NCBI GenBank assembly: GCA_021772985.1
Contig: JAJFKX010000056.1
Span: forward strand, 1 to 64,000
DNA: 64,000 nucleotides
Direction of reading: 5' to 3'
From: Gammaproteobacteria bacterium
Lineage (GTDB): Bacteria > Pseudomonadota > Gammaproteobacteria > Xanthomonadales > Wenzhouxiangellaceae
Positions 8,985 to 17,888 of this stretch are shown here, piece by piece (position 1 is the stretch's first letter; each line of letters opens with the position of its first letter). The notes under the pieces were generated by a model. It ran no database searches. It had not been told where the DNA came from and saw only the letters and a list, made by a program, of their open reading frames with translations. A program made the translations under genes and the position numbers.

Positions 8985-9705
8985 TAGTTGGCATACGACT
9001 AAAAGTGTATATAACTGAGTACAGTCAAAGGTGCATCTGCCAAATCGATAATGTAGCTTAGGCCAACAGACAACGACGATAGAATTCGCTATTGCTCTCA
9101 GATTGAGATCAATCGCTAACAACTTGTAACATATAACAACACCGCCTAAACATGACACCCACAAAATTTATATCTCTGCGTATTAGAACACTGTTGACAT
9201 CTGAACACACAAATCCCGGTTGGTCTAGATGACCCCGTTATAACCACCAAACCTGCCTGTTCCAATCGGTCATTACATCTTAATAAAATAGCCGAGTTGT
9301 ATAGTCTAAATACCCATCCGGTTGCTGTTTTCCAGGGCAGATCCCCGCTAATATGCTATGTTTTCAAGTAGATACCGCCTTCCTTATATGCCATATGGCT
9401 TAACTTTTCATCGATAAAGCAGTTGCTCCCATTCGGTTAGATGCACACCTTATTAACACGGCACCAAACAGGCATTGAATACAATCTCCAAAGCACTTTA
9501 GATATATCATTTCGCTTGTTTTAGCAACATTGGCCTGTGTTATTAGGTAGTCACCAGCGTAAAGCCACGTTACCAACAATTATAAAACTTTAGTCCAATA
9601 GACTATATCGATAAGAGTTCTGTATGGTGCTAACTTACAAAAATAATAATTTCAAGCACGGAAGCAACTGCAAGCTTAATTTTAAACTAGGTTGGTTTCT
9701 GTTAG
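8985..9705. other. 721-bp non-coding gap inside the Roadblock/GTPase cluster
   Basis: AT-rich sequence with frequent stops in all frames and no ORF of credible composition. I see no clear terminator, tRNA or repeat. TTGACA at 9193-9198 is not followed by a good -10 box at normal spacing. It could be a promoter region with a long leader for the GTPase gene, an unrecognised RNA, or decayed coding sequence. Confidence 0.6.
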
Positions 9706-10680
9706 ATGCATGTTTTTTCATTATCAACGGCGGGGTTATCACGCCACGATAGAGTGCTTGTTCGGTCTTTATCCACACTTCTGACATCCCGCTTGCAGCA
9801 AAAGTGGGTGATCACCGATTCGGATGATATATGCCACGCGCTTTTGATTGATATTGACTTGCCCGGCAGTGATCTAATCATTAGTAATGCTTGCTCTCAA
9901 AAAAAAAGCCCCGTTGTCATACATGTAACAAGACAATTTGGTGATAATCACTTGAGTAAACCGATACGCAGTCAGCAATTCGTAGAAACCCTAAACAGGC
10001 TTGGCAATAAATTATCGCTTGATAAGGCTTCTGTCATTAAGCGTTTCCGCAATAAAGCATATTCTAAAGATGAATTAAAGCGCTTCGACAACAATCCATT
10101 ATCAACACAGCGTACGCCACTTTTAGAACGGTTACGAAATCGCCTCCTGCTGAATACCCACAAAACAATAAAAGTCGTATTTTTGGGCCCACCAGGAGCA
10201 GGCAAAACAACCGCAATAAAAACTGTTGGTGAATCAGCAGTAATCACTAGTGAAGTAAAATCAACCGATCAAGTAGGAATGATTAAAAGCAATACTACGG
10301 TTGCAATCGATCACAGCACGGTCAATCTGCCAAACAATTATCAAGCTCGCCTGTTTGGTGCACCAGGCCAGGCGCGATTAAGTTTCATGTGGCCAATTTT
10401 AGCTCGTGGTGCCGACCTGATTGTGCTTTTTTGTGATGCGACCGATATTGATTTTTTTGAACAAATGCAGAAATTTTCTAAATTACTTAGCACCAGCAAT
10501 ACTTGCGTTGCCTTAACACATACTGATTTAGAAACTGGCATAAACCTGGATCAAACCAGGCAAATGATCGCTAGCCTAGGCATGAGTTGGCCTGTACATC
10601 TAGTTGATGCCCGCAATAAACAACAAGTAATAACCATGTTGACCAGGGAGCTAGAAGCCAGTCGACAATCCATTCACTAA
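9706..10680 (+). CDS. Ras-like GTPase with receiver-like N-terminus
   Basis: A 324-residue protein. The C-terminal half is a small GTPase of the COG2229/MglA-like type: P-loop GPPGAGKTT (161-169), a switch I threonine in KSNTTVAID, LFGAPGQARLSF at the G3 position, and THTD (271-274) at G4. G3 lacks the usual Asp of DxxG, and the G4 Asn is replaced by Thr, so guanine specificity may be relaxed. The first 100 residues contain LLIDIDLPGSDLII and a SKPIRSQQFVETLN ending that resemble a degenerate response-regulator receiver fold; this is tentative. Two Roadblock genes follow directly, which supports a GTPase-partner relationship. The ribosome-binding site is weak. Confidence 0.8.
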   Translation: MHVFSLSTAGLSRHDRVLVRSLSTLLTSRLQQKWVITDSDDICHALLIDIDLPGSDLIISNACSQKKSPVVIHVTRQFGDNHLSKPIRSQQFVETLNRLGNKLSLDKASVIKRFRNKAYSKDELKRFDNNPLSTQRTPLLERLRNRLLLNTHKTIKVVFLGPPGAGKTTAIKTVGESAVITSEVKSTDQVGMIKSNTTVAIDHSTVNLPNNYQARLFGAPGQARLSFMWPILARGADLIVLFCDATDIDFFEQMQKFSKLLSTSNTCVALTHTDLETGINLDQTRQMIASLGMSWPVHLVDARNKQQVITMLTRELEASRQSIH

Positions 10681-10715
10681 AACCAAACCCTATTTTTGAG
10701 AGGAGAGATCAATAT

Positions 10716-11123
10716 ATGGCTGGACTAAATGATATCGTACAGGAACTGGTCAACAATGTTGACGACGCATTGGGCGCCGCTGTGGTTGACCTGGATTCGG
10801 GACTGCTGCTGGGTGTGGCACACAACGTTCCCTATTTTACACAATCGTATCTTGACGCGGTGGCCGCTGCTGCGGTTGATATGTTCCGTGGCAAAACGGT
10901 TAGTGCAGTAGAAGAACTAATCGCTGAACAACGCGGAACCGACCCCAAGCCTTTGATGAGTGAAATTCAAATGACATCGGAAAAGACCTTCCACTTTATG
11001 TCAATTGTTCCGGGCAAGGAAAAAGCCCTGACCGTACTGATTACAGGCAAAAAAACCAACCTGGGAATGGGCTGGTCAAACCTGCGTAAGGCATTGCCAA
11101 AAATTGCTCCACATTGCCCCTAA
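10716..11123 (+). CDS. Roadblock/LC7 domain protein 2
   Basis: A 135-residue Roadblock-fold protein (GAAVVDLDSGLLLGVAHN, then a helix rich in Ala, then FMSIVPGKEKALTVLI and a C-terminal helix). A strong ribosome-binding site, GAGAGGAGAG, precedes the ATG. It lies 35 bp after the first GTPase and 33 bp before a third Roadblock gene, so the three are probably one transcript. Family members form homodimers that bind MglA-like GTPases. Sequence divergence from protein 3 suggests either a heterodimer or different GTPase partners. Confidence 0.85.
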   Translation: MAGLNDIVQELVNNVDDALGAAVVDLDSGLLLGVAHNVPYFTQSYLDAVAAAAVDMFRGKTVSAVEELIAEQRGTDPKPLMSEIQMTSEKTFHFMSIVPGKEKALTVLITGKKTNLGMGWSNLRKALPKIAPHCP

Positions 11124-11156
11124 TAACCCACACAACAATACAACCAGGAGAACCCT

Positions 11157-11552
11157 ATGAGCGTTGATACAATTGTAAGCTCTACATTATCTGAAGTACC
11201 AAAAGCCGTTGCAGCCGGTGTTGTCGACATGGAAACCGGCATGCTGTTAGGCACCAAGACTACCGATTCACATCCTCAGGCTGTGCTCGATATGCTTGCT
11301 GCAGCAACCAAAGAGCTATTTGAAGGCGATATGATTATGAATATCGAGGATACCTTTAAGAAAGCTCGTGGTGACACTAGTTCTGAACACTATTTCCAGG
11401 AAGTTATCGTAAATTCGAAAAACCTGATTCACGTTTTTTCGCGATTAGCTTCTGCTCCGCATATAGTGGTCACTGTTGTTTGCCGTATCAATGCCAACCT
11501 GGGGTTGGTAGTGACAAAATTCAGGCAAATAATCACAACAGATACTGTTTAA
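11157..11552 (+). CDS. Roadblock/LC7 domain protein 3
   Basis: A 131-residue Roadblock-fold protein with the same beta-alpha-beta layout as its neighbour (AAGVVDMETGMLLGTKTT, long helix, IHVFSRLASAPHIVVTVVC, final helix). CCAGGAGAACCCT precedes the ATG as ribosome-binding site. It sits between protein 2 and the second GTPase. The shared ends of proteins 2 and 3 (a TxxNLG[ML]/NANLGL motif before the last helix) indicate old paralogy. Confidence 0.85.
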   Translation: MSVDTIVSSTLSEVPKAVAAGVVDMETGMLLGTKTTDSHPQAVLDMLAAATKELFEGDMIMNIEDTFKKARGDTSSEHYFQEVIVNSKNLIHVFSRLASAPHIVVTVVCRINANLGLVVTKFRQIITTDTV

Positions 11553-11572
11553 ACTAAGCGCCAATAAAATAT

Positions 11573-11599
11573 CCGGGCCTGTGGACTATGCAGGCCCGG
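11573..11599 (+). other. Intercistronic hairpin, possible attenuator
   Basis: A perfect 9-bp GC-rich stem (CCGGGCCTG / CAGGCCCGG) with a 9-nt loop lies between the third Roadblock gene and the second GTPase. No U-run follows, so it is not a standard terminator. It may stabilise the upstream Roadblock mRNA and set different expression levels for the two halves of the operon. Confidence 0.6.
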
Positions 11600-11626
11600 G
11601 GTTAACACCATTCAATACCACTTATC

Positions 11627-13141
11627 ATGAGTTGGCTTGATGCTGATAACGATGAAATTGTCGTTCGTATCGTCTATGCCGGTCCGGCTGATTCTGGCAA
11701 AACAACCAGCATTCGAAAACTCGCCAAATTATTGCTTGGCGGTAAACAAACCAAAGTCCATACACCCGAAGAGATTGGTGGTCAAACCATGTACTTTGAT
11801 TGGCTGGATTATACTGGCGGGCTGTTCCAGGGCAAACGCATCCGCTGCCAAATTCTTAGTACCCCAGGCCAGGATGAACTTGCTAAACGCAGGCAGTATT
11901 TATTGGAATCTGCCGACGTTTGTGTTTTTGTTTTTAGCTCAAATACTGATGAACTTAAGTATAATCATAATTATTTTTTGACCATTAATAAAATACTTAA
12001 AAAAGCCACACCTGATATTAACGTGGTATTCCAAGCTAATAAGCAGGATTTACCTGAGGCCCAAGATGAGGCCAGCGTTCGTGCTGCTTTTGGCATAGAA
12101 ATAGAAAAACAAATGCTGCTATTAACATCAGCAATCGATGGCCAAGGTATTCGCGAAGCATTTGTCAGTGCTGTGAGGCTAGCCTTAGAGCGGGCAATAA
12201 AACTGCAATTGTCCGACAGCCTTGATAATCATCCGCCTTTTGCCAACGATCCTAGCGAGCTATTAAAGAGGTTATCCGATGACGTATATGCTAGCGAATC
12301 ACCTGTACTCAGTGATGCTGCGCAACAACCGCCAATAACCGAGCAAACTACGCCTGACACAGAAAACAGCCCTGAGTCTGTCGCAAGCACCGCAAAATAT
12401 TCTTCAGTTAATCTCAAACAGCAGGATCAGACTGATAATACCAACATGGTGATGCCATTTGAAACTGCCTCCCATCAGTTAATTTACCAAAACAATCATG
12501 AACGACGACTGCACAATGAAATAACCTGTTCGATGAGTTTTAAACGGGAGGTACTACCACAACGTTGGTACATTACCCTGGAGCGCCAATGGAAAATCAT
12601 CAATAACCCAAATAACCTTTATGCTAATAAAGCAGCAGCAAGAATAGCGCTGGACAAAATCAAGAAAATCACAGTTGCTTTGAGCAATATACTTTCACCG
12701 CAAAGGTGGCATTTGGCAGCAGCCTTCGGTGATCAATGGCAAATATGGCAATATGTTGCCGTGTTGCCAACGTTACGCTCAAACATGAATCTGTATATAG
12801 CTAACAAAGATTCAAAAAAACTAGCAACTCAGCTTGCAAAAACATACCAACTGGCCACCGAATTTACCCAAAAAGCCTGGCAATATAATCCAACCCTGCA
12901 TATATCACTGGACACTATCAGCATTATCCAAGAGCAACCTTATTACTCTGGCTTCTTGGCTTTTCGCAGCAAGTCAAATTTAAACTTGACAGCTTTCATA
13001 ACCAAATTATTCCATGATGTTTTTATAGAAATTAAGCAATCAAGGCCTCAACTCTTTATCGAAACCAAACAATCGATTAGTGATATAAGTAACCTGGATA
13101 ACTCAGCTAAATCTCTGCACAATATTCTGCGGGATATTTGA
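11627..13141 (+). CDS. MglA-like GTPase with C-terminal extension
   Basis: A 504-residue protein. Residues 10-190 form a Ras-superfamily GTPase: P-loop GPADSGKTT (19-27), Thr 54 in GGQTMYFD, G3 STPGQ (78-82) with Asp replaced as in the MglA group, canonical G4 ANKQD (137-141) and G5 TSAIDGQG. Residues about 195-285 are low-complexity and probably disordered. Residues 285-504 are a separate domain (ITCSMSFKREVLPQRWYITL, then IWQYVAVLPTLRSNMNLYI) that I cannot assign. In MglA systems the GTPase switches partners at cell poles; here the extension may bind the effector. The stop codon overlaps the start of the ABC-phosphatase gene (TGATG). Confidence 0.85.
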   Translation: MSWLDADNDEIVVRIVYAGPADSGKTTSIRKLAKLLLGGKQTKVHTPEEIGGQTMYFDWLDYTGGLFQGKRIRCQILSTPGQDELAKRRQYLLESADVCVFVFSSNTDELKYNHNYFLTINKILKKATPDINVVFQANKQDLPEAQDEASVRAAFGIEIEKQMLLLTSAIDGQGIREAFVSAVRLALERAIKLQLSDSLDNHPPFANDPSELLKRLSDDVYASESPVLSDAAQQPPITEQTTPDTENSPESVASTAKYSSVNLKQQDQTDNTNMVMPFETASHQLIYQNNHERRLHNEITCSMSFKREVLPQRWYITLERQWKIINNPNNLYANKAAARIALDKIKKITVALSNILSPQRWHLAAAFGDQWQIWQYVAVLPTLRSNMNLYIANKDSKKLATQLAKTYQLATEFTQKAWQYNPTLHISLDTISIIQEQPYYSGFLAFRSKSNLNLTAFITKLFHDVFIEIKQSRPQLFIETKQSISDISNLDNSAKSLHNILRDI

Positions 13142-14466
13142 TGCCACTTGAGCTACAGGATATAAGAGTAGGTTATGGTGAAGATACAGTCCTATGGGTT
13201 GACCATCTCTACTTCGAAGATAACTCAATAACCGCTTTGATGGGTCCCTCAGGTGTTGGTAAGAGCACTTTGCTTCGCTCTCTGTCAGGACTAAATGAAA
13301 TGGTCCCGGGGAGTTGGCAGACTGGCATTATAAAGGAGCGAGGCAACCTCATTGATTCACCTGTTAATTTTTTAGGTTATCTTCCACAAAAAGCACGCTT
13401 GTTTTCGGAAACAGTTGAAGAGTCGTTACTGCTGCCTTTAGGTTCTATTGACTCTAGCCATAAGCTTTCGCCGGATGAAATGCGTAATCAACTAAAAAAA
13501 CTTAAACTTTGGCCGCAGTTTACCGAACGCCTATCAATGCCGGTGTCTGATTTACCATTGGCAGACCATAAGATTATCCTTATAGCCCGCCTGGCAGCAT
13601 CTGGATATCCCTATTTATTGCTGGACGAGCCATTTCTGGATGTCGCCATTGCAGATGAACCTAAAATCGTTGATTTTATTCGCCTGTTATCCACTATCGG
13701 AAAAACCATCATCATCGTGTTGCACAACAAGTTAATTGCCAGGTCATTAAGTACACATGTTGCTTTACTGTCCGGAGGAAGATTGATTGAAGCCAACACC
13801 ACAGCACAATTCTTCGACTCTCCCCAAAATGAAATGACCAAGGAATTTATGCTATCTGGCAGCAGCTGGCCACATACAGACCATAATCTGAATGGTACTG
13901 GGGAACATATTAAAAATAAGCCCAAAGACAAACCTAGCCAAGCAAAAGGGATGTCAATAATCTTATCTAAAACACTTGAATTTCACTGGGTGTTACCTGC
14001 TTTGTTAGGCGGAATGCAAAAGCCTGGCATAGGCCGTGAAATTGGTATCGACTTGAATATTCTACGGGAACAACAAGTGAAACACCTCATTTCACTGACT
14101 CAAGCAACCATTGATCAAAAAATGCTAAACAAATATTCTATCAATGGAATACATTTTCCAATAGATGATATGCAAGCACCGGAAATGTTTGCAGCTTTAA
14201 CTTTATGTCGCACAGTGCAGCAATTAATACAGCAGCGTCAAACTGTAATATTCCACTGTCGTGCAGGGCTCGGTCGTACCGGTACAATGCTTGCTGCAAC
14301 AATTATGTGCATGAATTTTTCTGCTGTAGAAGCGATTGAAAGAATCCGCTTTGTTAATCCTCGCTATATTCAAAGCTCACCGCAAATTGCCTTTCTGCAT
14401 GCCTTTGAGCATTATATAGAAGCAGATGTCACTCAATTGTCAGATATGAATAACTCAATAATTTAA
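13141..14466 (+). CDS. ABC ATPase fused to dual-specificity phosphatase
   Basis: A 441-residue fusion. Residues 1-235 are an ABC nucleotide-binding domain: Walker A GPSGVGKST (35-43), Q-loop YLPQ (80-83), Walker B YLLLDEP (158-164) and switch His 195. The LSGGQ signature is missing; the matching place reads SDLPLADHK, so normal head-to-tail ATP hydrolysis is doubtful. After a polar linker, residues 280-435 are a cysteine-dependent dual-specificity phosphatase with HCRAGLGRTG (Cys 373, Arg 379) and a candidate general acid in PIDDMQAP. No transporter membrane subunit is encoded nearby, so the ABC domain is probably a regulatory ATPase. I start at the ATG at 13141, which overlaps the GTPase stop. 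Confidence 0.88.
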   Translation: MPLELQDIRVGYGEDTVLWVDHLYFEDNSITALMGPSGVGKSTLLRSLSGLNEMVPGSWQTGIIKERGNLIDSPVNFLGYLPQKARLFSETVEESLLLPLGSIDSSHKLSPDEMRNQLKKLKLWPQFTERLSMPVSDLPLADHKIILIARLAASGYPYLLLDEPFLDVAIADEPKIVDFIRLLSTIGKTIIIVLHNKLIARSLSTHVALLSGGRLIEANTTAQFFDSPQNEMTKEFMLSGSSWPHTDHNLNGTGEHIKNKPKDKPSQAKGMSIILSKTLEFHWVLPALLGGMQKPGIGREIGIDLNILREQQVKHLISLTQATIDQKMLNKYSINGIHFPIDDMQAPEMFAALTLCRTVQQLIQQRQTVIFHCRAGLGRTGTMLAATIMCMNFSAVEAIERIRFVNPRYIQSSPQIAFLHAFEHYIEADVTQLSDMNNSII

Positions 14467-14498
14467 AGATTATTTCACAGCCCCCAGGGAATTTTTGC

Positions 14499-15743
14499 TT
14501 AAATTAATTTGCCACGCTCTGTGACAATAACCGGCGAGCCTGTAACACCCACAGTATCCGATTTGGCTTTCACCACATCTTGATCCACCCACTTCAAACC
14601 GAATAACGGCCTTAATATACGTACCCGCCGGATCAGGTATTCATGCAGCAACAGGCAACCAAGGAAAGTTATCACGATCAGCAACAGCGGCTCAACCACT
14701 GGCCCCAGAGAAAGTTGCGTCAACTGATAACCAGCCACAACAATAATGCTTTGGTGCAGAATGTAATATGGATAAACCGCCTCATTCAGATAGCTCAATC
14801 GGGCGCTGGGTTTGTTCAGATATACCGAACCAAAACCCAATATCGCCAGCACCCAGCTCCAACGGTTGACGGCGCGGATCAACACCACCAGCCAGTCACC
14901 GGTGGCGGATAGAGTGACTTCCGGCTGCAACCACACCAAATGATAAAAAATCAAAATCACCACATAACTCAGTAATGCCAGCAGCAACATTTTGTAACGA
15001 TGGGCTTTGATCTGCTGCCACAAATTCGGGTGCCAGCCAAGCAGATACCCATACACCAGAAAAGTAAATCCCAAGGCCTTGCGATAACCCTCGCTATCAC
15101 TCTCAACCAGCAGACTTAACAGACAAATGGGTATCACCGGCATGACCAGTAACAACCAGCCACTGCCCCGCTGACCCAGCCAGTCGACCGCTTGCTGAAT
15201 CCAGCGGCTATGCAGCACCGGCAATAACACCAGCAGGTAAATGGTGAAGGTCCACAATTCCCGGATATACCACATATGATTAACATCCATATGCGGCAAT
15301 ATGCCCGGCTGGTAATTCTTGAAAATCGGATTATCCAGGTCAAAAAACGCCTGGTAAAACTGCCAGTAGCCCATCTGCAGGTCGCCATTTTGGGTCATCT
15401 CGTAATACAGTTGCGGCGGAATAATCACCAACACTGCAAAAGCCAGTGGCAGCAACAAACGCAGATGACGCAACCCCAGAAAACGAATCATCGATACTTT
15501 GCGCAACACAAACCGGATCGACAGTCCGGAAATCAAAAACAGAATCGGCAGGCGCCAATGATTGACCAGCAACATAATATTTTCCAGAAACTGGCTTTGA
15601 TACTGGCTTTTCACATGAAAACCCCAGTTGGCCACATAAAACATGCCGATGTGATAAAAAATCAACAAGCCAAATGCCATCACCCGTAAGGCATCAATAT
15701 CATGCCGACGTGGCAATGCTGCGGTGGAATTATCAGAAGTCAT
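14499..15743 (-). CDS. Acyltransferase 3 family membrane protein
   Basis: About 414 residues with roughly ten hydrophobic helices. RRHDIDALRVMAFGLLIFYHIGMFY near the N-terminus is the acyltransferase-3 (OafA/NodX-like) signature, including the conserved His of the active site region. These integral inner-membrane enzymes move acyl groups onto periplasmic or surface glycans and lipids. I prefer the ATG at 15743 to a TTG 60 bases upstream, because the family motif follows directly. It is divergent from the LytTR regulator, which may control it. The acyl acceptor is unknown. Confidence 0.85.
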   Translation of the reverse strand: MTSDNSTAALPRRHDIDALRVMAFGLLIFYHIGMFYVANWGFHVKSQYQSQFLENIMLLVNHWRLPILFLISGLSIRFVLRKVSMIRFLGLRHLRLLLPLAFAVLVIIPPQLYYEMTQNGDLQMGYWQFYQAFFDLDNPIFKNYQPGILPHMDVNHMWYIRELWTFTIYLLVLLPVLHSRWIQQAVDWLGQRGSGWLLLVMPVIPICLLSLLVESDSEGYRKALGFTFLVYGYLLGWHPNLWQQIKAHRYKMLLLALLSYVVILIFYHLVWLQPEVTLSATGDWLVVLIRAVNRWSWVLAILGFGSVYLNKPSARLSYLNEAVYPYYILHQSIIVVAGYQLTQLSLGPVVEPLLLIVITFLGCLLLHEYLIRRVRILRPLFGLKWVDQDVVKAKSDTVGVTGSPVIVTERGKLI

Positions 15744-15895
15744 GCTGAACTCGCTTGCTTTGAATCTGCCGTCAGCATGTTGCTGATGCGCGTGTATTAC
15801 CAACCCTATGTGCTGTAATGCCGTTATCCAGTGACAACCGGCGGAATATGGTGACCAGCGGTGTGGTCAGTGTGGGTGACACGCTACAATAAGCT

Positions 15896-16732
15896 ATGTC
15901 CCTGCAATACTACCTCGCCCACCGGCTGCGCCATGAAACTCTGCTATGGCTAACCTGGATAATCACTTCAGCAACCGCCAACAGCATTATTGCCACCCTG
16001 GATCTGCGCCGTATGCAGCAGGACTTTTTATGGTGGGAGCCGATATTATGGGAATGCAGCAGCGCATTGTTTTTTCTTTTACTGCTGCCGCTGGTATTGC
16101 TGGTGGAACGGCGTTTTCCACTGCAGCGCCCCAAGCTGGGTAAACACTTGCTGATCCATGCACTGTTGACGCCGATTTATTCAGCCCTGCATGTGCTGGG
16201 GATGGTTGGAACCCGATATCTGGTCTACGCGTTTAGTCACTCCAGCTACGACTTCGGTCACTGGCCTACGGAAATGGCTTACGAATACCTGAAAGATGTG
16301 CGGACTTATGCAGCCATAATCGCGGTCATTTACCTTTATCGGTTTGTTTTACGACGGTTACAGGGGGAGGCCAGTCTGCCGGATGATACCGAAACCGACA
16401 GCAGCCCGGCCGATCGTTTTCTGATCAAGAAACTGGGCAAAGAATTCCTGGTGAAAATTACTGATATCGAATGGCTGGAGGCATCCGGTAATTACGTCAA
16501 CCTGCACGCCCATGGCCGGGTCTATCCAATGCGCGAAACCATGACCACTATGGCCCGCCGATTACAGCAACAAGGCTTTGTGCGGGTACACCGCAGTATC
16601 ATTTTGAATCTGGATAAAATTGAGGAAATTGAACCACTGGACACCGGCGATGCCCGCGCCCGGCTGCTTTCTGGCGCTCGCCTGCCGATCAGCCGGCGTT
16701 ATCGGGCACAGTTAAAAATGCAGTTGTCCTGA
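15896..16732 (+). CDS. Membrane-anchored LytTR transcription regulator
   Basis: A 278-residue protein with four predicted transmembrane helices in the first 165 residues (for example LFFLLLLPLVLLVE and YAAIIAVIYLYRFVL) and a C-terminal LytTR DNA-binding domain (about 180-278: FLVKITDIEWLEASGNYVNL, then GFVRVHRSIILNLDKI). LytTR proteins bind direct repeats through beta strands. No receiver domain is present, so sensing probably occurs through the membrane part. The divergent acyltransferase gene, about 150 bp away, is the likeliest target; that is inference. Confidence 0.85.
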   Translation: MSLQYYLAHRLRHETLLWLTWIITSATANSIIATLDLRRMQQDFLWWEPILWECSSALFFLLLLPLVLLVERRFPLQRPKLGKHLLIHALLTPIYSALHVLGMVGTRYLVYAFSHSSYDFGHWPTEMAYEYLKDVRTYAAIIAVIYLYRFVLRRLQGEASLPDDTETDSSPADRFLIKKLGKEFLVKITDIEWLEASGNYVNLHAHGRVYPMRETMTTMARRLQQQGFVRVHRSIILNLDKIEEIEPLDTGDARARLLSGARLPISRRYRAQLKMQLS

Positions 16733-16746
16733 GCCGGTTAAACACC

Positions 16747-16810
16747 TGTAGGAGCGGATTGTAGCCGCGATCAATTCACGGAATATCGCGGCTACAATCC
16801 GCTCCTACAG
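16747..16810. repeat. REP-like inverted pair (TGTAG/CTACA variant)
   Basis: Two facing copies of GTAGGAGCGGATTGTAGCCG-type monomers. Both arms share the G for A change (GTAGCC / GGCTAC), which differs from the other loci. It lies between convergent genes. Confidence 0.9.
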
Positions 16811-16816
16811 GGTTGG

Positions 16817-17773
16817 TTACGGCGTACTCATACCACGCAAGCGCACACCTGTTTCCGGTCTGATAGATTGACCATTACCCGCCATAAACACAAACGGTAC
16901 AGATTCTAACCGCATACCGACATTACGCTGAATCACAAAATGCAGATGTGGGCCGGTAGAAAAACCGGTGTTACCCGATTCAGCAATCACTTCCCCGGCC
17001 AGAATCACTTCGCCGGGTTGCACCAAAACCCGTTCCGGCGCCAGATGCGCATACACCGACATGGTGCCATCGTCGTGCCAAACCCGAATCGAATTGGCAC
17101 GGGCGCCATAACGGCTTAAATCCGTACCAGCGCCAAAAAAATCCTCATCCACCTCCATCACCACCCCATCCCGGGCGGCCCGGATCGGCGTACCAACCGG
17201 CATTGGAATATCAATTGCATAGATGGCATCCGGCGAGTTGTGGGTCCGGGTGCCGTTAAAGCCCTGACTGACCCGAAATGACTCATCTGCCGGAAACGGC
17301 GGTAAATACCGGACCCTGTCATCATGCCGTACATTGGGTTCACCGGGAACTGCTGACGCGCTGATCCGGTAGCGCATACTGCGGCGTGGGTTAGCAGCCT
17401 TGTAAACCACTTTTTCGCCACGGAACCCTCGTGGCAATACAAAACTTTGCGGCAATGGCGGCTCGGTTATCAGGTTTTCGCTTTCGGTAACCCTGACTTG
17501 CAACTCAATTGGACCATACAGCAAGTTTTGGAAAATCTGTCGGTTGTTATCACCACTGCGTTCGTTGCTGATCTTGAAACTGTTGCGGTTTTCCGCTTTG
17601 ACCTGGCGTTTTTCAACAACTTGATCAGTTTCCGGCTCACGGTCGGTAACATGCACTACACCCTGCTCATCGGTGTACTTGTACAGGTGTTTAGCCTGGC
17701 CGGAGTTTACCCCCAGCAGGCTAAAAACCACTACCAGCATGACTAATTGAATACGATGTACTAACAGGTTCAT
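16817..17773 (-). CDS. Secreted M23-family peptidase with DUF4124 domain
   Basis: About 318 residues from the ATG at 17773, which gives a normal signal peptide ([18 protein letters not shown]); a TTG at 17830 would place 19 extra residues before it. The mature N-terminus is a DUF4124 domain ([16 protein letters not shown]). The C-terminal LytM-type fold shows [13 protein letters not shown] in place of the HxxxD motif and a full GPHLHFVI, so three zinc ligands can be proposed. M23 enzymes cleave peptidoglycan peptide bridges; some related proteins are inactive activators. The relaxed first motif leaves that possibility open. It acts in the periplasm. Confidence 0.85.
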   Translation of the reverse strand: MNLLVHRIQLVMLVVVFSLLGVNSGQAKHLYKYTDEQGVVHVTDREPETDQVVEKRQVKAENRNSFKISNERSGDNNRQIFQNLLYGPIELQVRVTESENLITEPPLPQSFVLPRGFRGEKVVYKAANPRRSMRYRISASAVPGEPNVRHDDRVRYLPPFPADESFRVSQGFNGTRTHNSPDAIYAIDIPMPVGTPIRAARDGVVMEVDEDFFGAGTDLSRYGARANSIRVWHDDGTMSVYAHLAPERVLVQPGEVILAGEVIAESGNTGFSTGPHLHFVIQRNVGMRLESVPFVFMAGNGQSIRPETGVRLRGMSTP

Positions 17774-17888
17774 GGTGTTATTTTGATCCACATCGCCGAA
17801 TCTGACAACGCTTTCAGCCAGCAATTCCAATCATCAAGAAGCCACCCCGCAAGGCGGCGTAAAGATATCTGATTAAATCAGAGCTTTG

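Noticed and set aside
9193-9227. TTGACA as promoter in the 721-bp gap
   Set aside because: No acceptable -10 box at 16-18 bp spacing.
11573-11599. Rho-independent terminator between Roadblock 3 and GTPase 2
   Set aside because: The hairpin is good but no U-run follows, so I list it only as a possible attenuator or stabiliser.
17866-17886. CTGATTAAATCAGAG near the RidA stop as a second MITE copy
   Set aside because: Only about 14 bases match the element end; too short to separate from chance palindromes.
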